From assembly GCA_946902985.2 (NCBI GenBank), contig OX336393.1:51705265-51769264 (forward strand): DNA of 64,000 nt, written 5' to 3'. The notes under the pieces were generated by a model that saw only the letters and a program-made list of their open reading frames with translations, did no database searches and was not told the origin of the DNA. A program made the translations under genes and the position numbers. This DNA comes from Meconema thalassinum (Eukaryota; Arthropoda; Insecta; Orthoptera; Tettigoniidae). This document shows, one piece after another, positions 56,605-64,000 of this stretch. How positions within the stretch are numbered: position 1 is the first letter of the stretch; each line of letters starts with the position of its first letter.

Positions 56605-59267
56605 AATAAAATTTTGAGAGAACCTATATTGGCGAATTCACTACAATTTCTCTTCAGAAAACCTAGCAATCTGAACCCCTTACTTGTCACCTTATCTACA
56701 TGTTTTAGAAATGACAGCCCGTCATCGTTGGTAATTGTTATACCTAGGACGTTTACTTCATTCACACGCACTAATACAGAGTTACTTATACTATAATTCC
56801 TCATGACAGGCGCCAACTTCCTAGAAAATGTTATCACATTGCATTTTGATATATTAAGGTCAAGTAACCTCTTAGTACACCAATCTGTTAGTAGATGTAG
56901 GTCTAATTGAAGCAAGTCACAGTCTGACTCGTGGTCTATTACTCGAAACAGTTTCAAATCATCAGCGTATAAAAGGCAGTTACTATTCTTGAAGACCCCA
57001 GTTAAATCATTAATAAAGATTACAAATAAAAGCGGCCCCAAGATGGAACCCTGAGGAACACCAGAAGTTGGAAAGTATGGATTTGAAGTTTGACCATCGG
57101 ATTTAACAAAGCAAATTTTTTCAGTGAGATAGCTTCTTATCCACTCTAAAACGCTGCCGCCTATTCCATACGCCGACAATTTGATTAATAATGCCTCATG
57201 TTGTACGGAATCAAAGGCTTTGGAAAAATCTGTGTATATGGCATCTACTTGTTGACTCCTGTCCAAGGCATTTGATATGAAGTTGACGTACACTGCCAGG
57301 TTCGAAACAGTCGAGCGCTTCTGCACGAATCCATGCTGAGCAACATTAATGTACTGGCCAACTGACCTGTATATTATATTGTACACAATCTTCTCCGCCA
57401 CCTTTGATAGGAGGGATAGCAGGACGACTGGCCAATAGTTGTCAAATACCCTTTTGTCACCCTTTTTGAATATTGGAATTACGTATCCCTTCTTCCACTC
57501 ACACGGAAAGCATCCAGATTTAAGAGATATATTTAAAATTGCACTGAGAGGTTTCGCCAACTGAGGAGCACATTCTCTAAGTACAAGACCTGGTATCTCA
57601 TCAGCCCCAAACGATTTTGCAGTATCCAATGATGACAGAATCTCACACACTTCAAAGGGCGTAGTCCGGATCGACATCAATCCCTGATTACACACGATTG
57701 GGACAGACGAGTGACACGGCCTCGCAGGAGAGTGATACTTCTTGAAGCCCTCTGCAAATTTATTAAGAATAGTTTTCTTGTCCTGGATTTCGATTCCATT
57801 CTGAAACATAGTGGACGGTAAACGTGAAGATTTTCTTTTGTTGTTTACAAAATTCCAAAAATGCTTTGGATTGTTGGTTAATTTTGATTCAACTGAGATT
57901 ACATAGTCTTTGTATTTTCTGTTCTGGAGTCTCTTATATTTCCCCCGTATCACCGAAAATTGAGCATAGTCGCACCAAAAGCCCGATTTCTTGAACATTT
58001 TTCTGACTCTCTCTTTTTCTTTCAACTTGCTGATTACCTCTGTATCGTACCAAACTGGATACTTCCGAGTATTGATTGTGCGAGTGGGCACTGAATCCTT
58101 GATTACTGCTTTGAGGAGGTCGTAAAACAGACTTAAAGCCTCATCAACAGAGGGAGAATTATCCATCAAATACCATGGACACATCGATAGAAGGTCTCTC
58201 ATGAGGGGTAAATCAGCTTTAGTCCAAGTATATATTACCCTTCTTAGTGATTGTGGACGGATAATTCGTGGGAAGGATAGTGAGAATTCCACAGCATCGT
58301 GGTCTGACTTAACTACCTTCTCAGCCTGAATACATTGCGTATGTGCGGAGAGTTGTTCAGAAACTAGCACCAAATCCAGGAAATTGTTATTGCGTGTAGG
58401 GAAATGACACATTTGCTGTAGATTAAACTCACTGATTATCTCTAGAAACGATAGGACTTCCTCACGTCTTTGCTTTATAAAAGGTTCAGGGGTCCAGGCT
58501 AATTCACTGATGTTAAAGTCCCCACACACTACGACTATGTCTTGGGGGTTTAAAACAGCTGTGACATTGCCCAGCGTCTGACGCAAGTCACTCAGCCTAA
58601 CCTTCACCTCGTCCGGTGGTAGATAGTAGCACACGATGAATACCGCCCGTCCAGGTTTAGGCCTGACCTTGACCACAAGGCACTCCCAACACCCTGCCAA
58701 CTCCGGCCTTGATACCGGATTGAGGATATTTTTCACGGCCACAAGTACTCCTCCACCCTTAGTTTTGGTGTCATGAACGAGTTGTCTGTCTTGTCGAAAT
58801 ATACTGTAATCACTGGACAGTATCTCGTTCTCGTCCACTGCATCATTCAACCATGATTCTACGATGCATATACAATCAATTTCAGCATCACTAAAAGCTA
58901 TGTTGAATTCCGATAATGTACACATACTCGCTACATTTTGATAGAAGAAAGTCATATCATTACACTGACCAGGTCCCGGGTTCAATTGCACATCGCCTGA
59001 CAGTGCCAATAGGAGCATGGCTATCACATTGCCGGCCATTTTCAAATACGTGGACCTTTGACAACCACTTGGTTGCTTCAACGCCAGGTACTGTGTTCCA
59101 TTCAAGCAAAGCACATGGCATGATATTTTAAGTTCATTGTTCACAAGGAAGTCTTCCCAGCATTCCACGAACTCGAAATGGTAGCCACGAACACAAACGT
59201 TAACCGATATTAAGCAGCATTTAAAAGCCACGAATACGCAAAAGAGACGGAGCGCAGCCGACACCAT
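56601..59267 (-). CDS. LINE polyprotein: endonuclease and reverse transcriptase
   Basis: 888 codons from ATG at 59267; ATG at 59039 (residue 77) is an attractive alternative because a hydrophobic 2A-like leader follows it. APE endonuclease spans about residues 105-335: YQN (109-111), ES (137-138), GGGVLVAV (171-178), GDFN (249-252), LDLV (297-300) and SDHD (321-324). RT spans about 545-800: LLSLLSK, QHGF (644-647), TDFSKAFD (679-686), SGVPQGSILGPLLF (735-748) and YADD (767-770). The expected NYRP motif reads NYWP (610-613), one likely point mutation. The frame ends at TAG 56603-56601 just before the C-terminal region, so the protein is truncated by a frameshift. Confidence 0.9.
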   Translation of the reverse strand: MVSAALRLFCVFVAFKCCLISVNVCVRGYHFEFVECWEDFLVNNELKISCHVLCLNGTQYLALKQPSGCQRSTYLKMAGNVIAMLLLALSGDVQLNPGPGQCNDMTFFYQNVASMCTLSEFNIAFSDAEIDCICIVESWLNDAVDENEILSSDYSIFRQDRQLVHDTKTKGGGVLVAVKNILNPVSRPELAGCWECLVVKVRPKPGRAVFIVCYYLPPDEVKVRLSDLRQTLGNVTAVLNPQDIVVVCGDFNISELAWTPEPFIKQRREEVLSFLEIISEFNLQQMCHFPTRNNNFLDLVLVSEQLSAHTQCIQAEKVVKSDHDAVEFSLSFPRIIRPQSLRRVIYTWTKADLPLMRDLLSMCPWYLMDNSPSVDEALSLFYDLLKAVIKDSVPTRTINTRKYPVWYDTEVISKLKEKERVRKMFKKSGFWCDYAQFSVIRGKYKRLQNRKYKDYVISVESKLTNNPKHFWNFVNNKRKSSRLPSTMFQNGIEIQDKKTILNKFAEGFKKYHSPARPCHSSVPIVCNQGLMSIRTTPFEVCEILSSLDTAKSFGADEIPGLVLRECAPQLAKPLSAILNISLKSGCFPCEWKKGYVIPIFKKGDKRVFDNYWPVVLLSLLSKVAEKIVYNIIYRSVGQYINVAQHGFVQKRSTVSNLAVYVNFISNALDRSQQVDAIYTDFSKAFDSVQHEALLIKLSAYGIGGSVLEWIRSYLTEKICFVKSDGQTSNPYFPTSGVPQGSILGPLLFVIFINDLTGVFKNSNCLLYADDLKLFRVIDHESDCDLLQLDLHLLTDWCTKRLLDLNISKCNVITFSRKLAPVMRNYSISNSVLVRVNEVNVLGITITNDDGLSFLKHVDKVTSKGFRLLGFLKRNCSEFANIGSLKILF
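58971..59039 (-). other. 2A-like ribosome-skipping motif after hydrophobic leader
   Basis: Residues 77-99 begin MAGNVIAMLLLALSG and end DVQLNPGP, with Pro 99 at 58973-58971. The 2A consensus is D-V/I-E-x-N-P-G-P; here Gln replaces Glu. 2A peptides skip the Gly-Pro bond during translation, and similar motifs have been described at N-termini of APE-type LINEs in several invertebrates, some doubling as signal sequences. Position, leader and motif fit that pattern. Activity with Gln is unproven. Confidence 0.7.
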
Positions 59268-59571
59268 CCTGTTCGCTGGGTAAACAGTGGGTGAAGTGAA
59301 GATGAGGGAATTAGATTGTTATTCCCTAGTTCAAGAGTCTTAGGACTACGATTATCTTAAATTAAGGTTCTGATTTAGGACTTAAATTGGCTTCTATAAC
59401 AAGTGCTACTCATTATTATGAATGTGCTGTTGGATTCATCAAAAATGTTTCTCCCCAATAACCGCAGCTCTCCTGAACACAACCAGGCTGACTTAAAATG
59501 CCTTCTTCCTAATGACGTAAAACTACAATCTGCCTCCTTTTTCATTAATATCTTAAAATATGGAGTTTAGT
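59268..59571. other. Possible LINE 5'UTR or flank
   Basis: No boxes or repeats recognised. It could include the LINE's internal promoter, but no boundary is visible. Confidence 0.3.
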
Positions 59572-59583
59572 GACTTTTCAATG

Positions 59584-60096
59584 TTGGTTGGTTTGTTCTT
59601 AGTTTAGGGTCTGCTACAGGGCGGTCATGTAGCCCCGTGTACTTTGGGTGTGTGTAGAGTCTGTCTGATAACCGGTGTTAATTGTGATGGCTGTATTAGT
59701 GTGTGTTATCTGTGATTCAGGTTGAAGGACTTCAGACGATTAATTTTTTCAGGTAGTTCCTACTTTTGCTACCAAATGCTACCGTCCAAGACACCTAGCT
59801 GCGCACGAGGCTGCTAAATGCCATCGCAATCAGCACCAGGCGGCGAACGTTGGAACTAATGTAGCGTTATCAAACTAACCTACAAATTCTGCTTCACATA
59901 AATGTAGTTAGTGGAAGGTTCTTTTACATGCCATAAATCTATGACATGGGCCCGCCGGCTTTACTTCCTTTCCGAAGGAAGGCATACTGAGGAAGATTTT
60001 ACGCTCTTAAAAAATCCGACGACTTCGGCCGGGTTTGAACCCGTGATGTTGGGCATTGAAGCTCAGCATGCTACCAACTACGCCACCGAAGCCGCT
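59584..60096 (-). mobile_element. Full-length S1 SINE with target duplication
   Basis: The minus strand runs AGCGGCTTCGGTGGCGTAG (A box), CACGGGTTTGAACCCGG region (plus CCGGGTTTGAACCCGTG), body, tail with CACCGGTTATCAGACAGAC and CCAAAGTACACGGGGC. GACTTTTCAATG (59572-59583) and GACTTTTCTATG (60097-60108) flank it as a 12-bp duplication with one mismatch, so the copy's ends are defined. Confidence 0.9.
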
Positions 60097-60149
60097 GACT
60101 TTTCTATGTCCCTTTAGGAAGAGAAATATATTTTTCTCTATTGGAAACA

Positions 60150-60420
60150 TGGTCCATCTTCTGGTGTAGTGGCTTGCATTCTTGGCTGTCACCCTGGAGG
60201 TCCGAGTTTGATTCCAACATGTGCCTTCCTGGAGGTGATTTTCCGTGAATTCTCTCTTCTACTTCAGGCGAATGGCGAGATAGAACCTAAATTAAGGACA
60301 CGGCCGCCTCCTACCCAAATCTTAGCCCCAATTACAATTGAACGCACTGTCTTGTATAGCCATCACAATGACACACGTTATCAGACAGATTCAACGCTCA
60401 CCCAAGTACACGGGGGTAAG
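60150..60420 (+). mobile_element. S2 SINE with shared tail
   Basis: It has TGGTGTAGTGGCTTGCATTC (A box), GGTCCGAGTTTGATTCC (B box), TTAAGGACACGGCCGCC, then CACGTTATCAGACAGATTC and CACCCAAGTACACGGGG, the tail found in S1 copies. Confidence 0.75.
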
Positions 60421-60717
60421 TGGTGGCTCGTCCAAATTCGGCTGGGGGGTTCACCGCCTGAATGACACAGCGAGTAGCGTTGATGTTGAATATATTGGGC
60501 GAAGATTCCTGGTGCTATGCTTGCCAGTACAAGACCAATATTCTTAGCCCGTGGAATAGCACCATAACAACTGTCGCGCTGAACCACCAGTCCCATTTGG
60601 ACGAACCGCCGCTGACGGGGCTACAACTACTGGTACTGGAAACAAATATCTTTCCCTACCTCCTGATGATTTTCAACAAATGTACGAGGGCCGATTGAAA
60701 ACTTGTAAAACCTGACT
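60421..60717. other. Unassigned spacer
   Basis: Short frames on both strands without motifs. Confidence 0.4.
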
Positions 60718-61045
60718 TGGCCACGGTGGCCGAGAGTGCTAACGCATTACCTCATGCATCGCTGACATCACGTGAGCGTGGGTTCAAATCCCATTTTGAT
60801 CGACCTGAAAATGGTTTTCATGACTTCCCAGGCAAATCCCGGGACGGTTCCTTTCAACAGGTCCACGGTCGATTTTCTTCCAGGTGGGGCGTGATGGCAC
60901 AGTGGTCAAGCTGTTGGCCTCTCACCACTGTGGACCAGGTTCGATTCCCGGTCAATGCATGTGAGAATTTTAAAGTGAAATCCTGTGGTTCAGATTCCAC
61001 GTAAAAAGGAGGTCCAGTGTCTCATGATCGCGAGATTAACTGTCA
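60718..61045 (+). mobile_element. S8 SINE followed directly by S7 SINE
   Basis: 60718-60880: GGCCACGGTGGCCGAGAGTG, GAGCGTGGGTTCAAATCCC, GGGACGGTTCCTTTCAACAG (S8). 60882-61045: GGCGTGATGGCACAGTGG, GTCAAGCTGTTGGCCTCTC, CAGGTTCGATTCCCGG, CATGATCGCGAGATTAACTG (S7). Both have A and B boxes. Confidence 0.8.
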
Positions 61046-61107
61046 CGTATAACTACAAGTTTCCTTTGATTTCATTCCAAAATCCCTTCCCTGGCCATCC
61101 TGAATAG

Positions 61108-61482
61108 ACAGTATGCCTTCCTTCGGAGGGTAAGTAAACCCATGTCGTAGATTTATGGCATGTAAAAGAACCTTCCCTAATTACGCTTGAGTGAAGCTAT
61201 AGGTCAGATTGACTAACGCTCTTAGGTTCCAACGTTCGTCGCCAGGAGCTGACTGCGGTGGCATCTAGTAACCAAGTTCAGAACTAGTTATCGTTGACGG
61301 TTGGTAGCAAAAGTAGGAACTACTTGAAAATTGAATGTCTACAGTCCTTACTTGAATTAAAAACAGATAACACACACTAATACAGTCATCACAATTAACA
61401 CCGGTTATCAGACAGATTCTACACGCAACCAAAGTACACGGGGCTACATGACCGCCGCCCCTAAACTGAGGAACCAACCAAA
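61108..61482 (+). mobile_element. S1 SINE, 5'-truncated
   Basis: It has CAGTATGCCTTCCTTCGGAG, TTATGGCATGTAAAAGAACC, CCAACGTTCGTCGCCAGGAG, GGTAGCAAAAGTAGGAACTA and the usual tail ending CCCCTAAACTGAGGAACC. The tRNA-like head is lost. Confidence 0.8.
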
Positions 61483-61809
61483 TTATTGTGTTGAAATATA
61501 AAATAATACTAACATTATCTTGACCACGGTAAAAAAATACGAGTTCCTTTAATTTTTCCATCTAAGGGAACATCATTTTCACAGACTAAAATATTCAAAC
61601 AGTAACATTAAATATAACGGCGTAGTGGACATATGGGTTCCAGCTTGTAATGTCGACGGTGAACGGTTTTTTTTATTTCTTTCATTTTACAATTCTCGTG
61701 TGTGCTGACAAATAGAAGAACGAACCTTTCAATGACAAACTCGGGACTGTTATCTGCGTACAACTCTCAATAACTAATTATTACATCCCAATGGCTTCGC
61801 TCTCGTCAC

Positions 61810-62200
61810 CCGCCTCTGGAAACTGCAAGGGTGTTGATCAGCAAAGGTTTTAACACCAATGAATGGTGGAAGCATAGATGGCAGATTAACGCTACAACAG
61901 AACAACTGAAAATGCCATGCATAACGACCAAGCCACCTGACTTTGAATTACCGCAGAAGATCTGGTCAGTTCTTAACTGTATATGAACCAACACTGGCAG
62001 GTGTGCTGATTCTCTGCACAAGTGGAAGATAAAGGATTCTCCAAGTTGTGATTGCGGCCTTGAAAAGCGGACTATTCAGCATGTGGTTCAAGAATGTCCC
62101 CTCAGAGCCTTCCCTGGCGATCCAACGGAGTTCCTGGTGATAACTATATTCGTGGTATGGACATTAATTTGTAATTTTGCAATCATTTTTATATTTTAGT
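61810..62200 (+). pseudogene. LINE C-terminal region with one nonsense codon
   Basis: One frame from 61810 reads PPLETARVLISKGFNTNEWW, RWQINATTEQLKMPCITTK and ELPQKIWSVLNCI, then TGA (about 61984). It continues TNTGRCADSLHKWKIKDSPS and CDCGLEKRTIQHVVQECPL with the C-x-C...H...C knuckle. It is typical of the last segment of LINE proteins. The TGA is the only break in about 130 codons and could be a CGA-to-TGA change. Confidence 0.7.
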
Positions 62201-62335
62201 GATATTTGTAGCCATGCGTTTAATAAATACCGACATAATAACTTAATAAAGCCGTCTGAAAATTCAGTTTCACTCAAGAATTTTTACCCTTATTAACCAA
62301 GAATTTTAGCCCCTTTCATTCAAGAATTCTGCAAG

Positions 62336-63055
62336 GTGGCCACTACTCCAGGAAATCTTGGAAAAATCCTGGAATTATAAGAGGTCTGGAAAACTCCTTG
62401 AAAATCATGACAATTTTGAAAACTCCTGGAAAATGGCCATAGTTAATTAATTATAAAAATCATTCCATCCACTACTAAAATTCCCAGTCCGCTCTTAGTC
62501 ATGATATCGCGGATGGGGTAGCAAGGGCCATCTAGCGGTCGCTCGGCAAACCCTGCTTATTTTTAACCCGAAATCTACGCGCCGTGTTTTATCTTAAATC
62601 ATACTCCCGCTGCGGTTTTGGGTGAGCACTCGATCGTTATCGAAATAAGTTTCCTCATGCTACCTGTTTCTGTGTGTGAGAACACGCGATAGTATTTTTG
62701 TAAAACATATTGAGTATAGACAACTTCACCGCAATAACATTGCAGGCTGCATTCTTTTCTCTCTTTTTTTAAAGTGGATATTTGAGTCACCAAGGCTTTT
62801 AAAACAACAATAACGGTAAATCATTTGTGTGTAGGCTTGCGTATCAATAACGCAATCACCACTAATTTTTGTCCACATCTGTATAAGTAAACCAAACACA
62901 ACTGTTTTATTTTGGTTTTGAAGTAGGCAACCGATAAAGCGCCCCCCCCCCCCCCCTGCATCTGCGCTTATTTTTAAGTCTGGAAATTTGAGAATTACTC
63001 CTGGAAAATTCCTGGAAAACTCCTGGAAAATCGTTGGCCGTTTTGAGTGGCCACC
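62336..63055. mobile_element. TIR element with CTGGAAA-rich subterminal repeats
   Basis: GGTGGCCACT at 62336 is mirrored by AGTGGCCACC ending near 63055. Inside each end are direct repeats of CTGGAAAAYTCCTGG type, in inverted orientation between ends. Poly(C) lies at 62941-62957. No transposase; superfamily unknown. Confidence 0.6.
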
Positions 63056-63345
63056 ATGATTCTGTCTCTAATGAGATTAGTTTTCAGGGTCGAACTCCTC
63101 GCCATGTGTTGTGCTACAGGAGGTTACTGGATATCAAACGAAATAACCTGTCATCTCGTTCGGAGTTATCCATTTTACAGCCCAACAATAATTCTGACCT
63201 GGAACCAGCTTCATTTAGTCCCCACCTTAGGCACCTGTCATGTGGACTGCCGCGCCGTGATAAATGGAGGAATAGGCAACCAAACAACTTACACATCGTC
63301 CCTTCCTTCAGAAATAAGTCTCGCTTACATTTGTCGACATTCTGA
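63034..63345 (+). other. Two overlapping open frames of uncertain meaning
   Basis: Frames at 63034-63345 and 63047-63364 overlap. The first, with RRDKWRNRQPNNLHIVPSF, faintly resembles the last residues of LINE proteins. Neither has a firm motif; one or both may be chance. Confidence 0.2.
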
Positions 63346-63469
63346 ATCTTATATCACGGTATGAAAGTTCTCATGCTCGTCATATTTGGTGACTCCACTG
63401 TTAGCCAATTCCTACCTAAATGGTTGGTTCTCCTGCGACGTACCCGTGCTCGTTAAATCGTGCACCATA

Positions 63470-63610
63470 ACCGTGCGGGCAACTGCAGAAAATCCGGAGA
63501 TCGTAGATTCGAATCCCGGCGCTGACAATGGATACCCTGAGTGTGAGTTTTCCCTGGTTTTTCCATACTCCTTCCAGGGAAATGCCGGGATAGTACCTTA
63601 TGTCAGTAGT
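63470..63610 (+). mobile_element. tRNA-derived SINE fragment, S2-like
   Basis: It has CGTGCGGGCAACTGCAG, GTAGATTCGAATCCCGGCGC (B box), TTTTCCCTGGTTTTTCC and GGGAAATGCCGGGATAGTACC. Confidence 0.6.
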
Positions 63611-64000
63611 GGTTTTGTACGGGTTCTATATACTTCTCCTTTTCACAAGATGGCGGCCGTAGCTTAACTTAATCTAGCTGAACCTAACAAGATGGTGGCC
63701 GTAGCCTTAACATAACCTAACCTACGATTTGTGATCAAAAAGTTGAAAAGAATTTAAGATTGTGGCAGTAAAGAGGATGAAAAAGAGGAGGTTGGAAAAT
63801 ATAGAGCCATAGACGTGGGGGCGGTAGAGGTAGAGCGGTGGAGATAAAAGTAACCTGAAGGGGTTAATGTTAATAGAAGCAAGTTAAGCTTTAACCACCA
63901 TCTTGGCACTTTTTGATCACACCTCGTAGGTTAGATTAAGTTGTTCTCTTGACTGTACCAATAGCAATAGAATACCCTCTGCTCCAAATCTCGGATACCC
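63611..64000. repeat. Small inverted repeat and ATGGCGGCC motifs
   Basis: CACAAGATGGCGGCCGTAGC (about 63645) and AACAAGATGGTGGCCGTAGC (about 63687) are near-repeats. AACCTAACCTACG...GTGATCAAAAAGT (63714-63743) is mirrored at 63907-63936, enclosing about 160 bp. It may be a small MITE. Confidence 0.5.

Larger units (their letters stand above)
55925..59267 (-). mobile_element. APE-type LINE with 2A-like N-terminus
   Basis: The minus strand contains a nearly intact ORF (59267-56601), one frameshift, the C-terminal continuation (to 56137), a 3'UTR of about 200 bp and a terminal (TATC)n tail (plus strand GATAGATAGATATATAGATAG at about 55925). The 5' boundary beyond 59267 is not determined. The CR1/L2/Jockey-type superclade is suggested by the APE-RT order and motif style. 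Confidence 0.85.

Noticed and set aside
63660..63735. Insect telomeric TTAGG array
   Set aside because: Only isolated AACCTAACCTA words are present, not a repeat array.

Overview
This window looks like gene-poor, transposon-dense DNA from a large animal genome, most likely an insect. The evidence is many tRNA-derived SINE families, several APE-type LINEs, Helitrons, mariner, Tigger-like and hAT elements, and high AT content with scattered homopolymer and TTA/TTTA microsatellites. The repeat vocabulary resembles what I remember from orthopteroid (polyneopteran) insects, but I could not search for it. I see no convincing host gene, no functional tRNA or rRNA gene, and no prokaryotic feature. 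Every open frame I can interpret belongs to a mobile element or a decayed domain copy.

Layout. 0-5 kb: a compound inverted/direct repeat, then a Tigger-like transposon interrupted by a Helentron-like element (A1). 5.6-7.3 kb: a homogenised 32-bp minisatellite. 7.8-13 kb: stacked SINEs, including a SINE split by an 0.8-kb TIR transposon that carries a possible two-exon mini-ORF. 13.5-14 kb: a broken THAP-domain sequence. 15-30 kb: CAT-tailed retroelements, LINE 3' fragments, two mariner relics, Helentron A2 and a Helitron 3' end. 30-36 kb: a palindromic MITE, a 3.1-kb Helentron-like element (B1) with ten 293-bp tandem units, a foldback element and Helentron A3. 37-43 kb: several LINE reverse-transcriptase fragments, a CGGBP1/hAT-like zinc-finger relic and Helentron B2. 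43-53 kb: a further Helentron-like end, a long-TIR MITE, and two near-identical Helitrons, one split by a hAT element with an 8-bp target duplication. 55.9-59.3 kb: the best-preserved gene, an APE/reverse-transcriptase LINE whose N-terminus carries a 2A-like ribosome-skipping motif directly after a hydrophobic stretch. 59.6-64 kb: more SINEs, a LINE tail with one nonsense codon and a TIR element.

How the parts relate. The non-autonomous families appear modular. Two SINE heads share one 3' tail, one SINE head carries two alternative tails, and the Helentron-like families share end structure while differing internally. Nested insertions (SINE split by MITE, Helitron split by hAT, Tigger-like split by Helentron-like) give a relative order of activity. 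The LINEs are the presumed source of retrotransposition machinery for the SINEs and CAT-tailed elements, but no specific partner is proven here.
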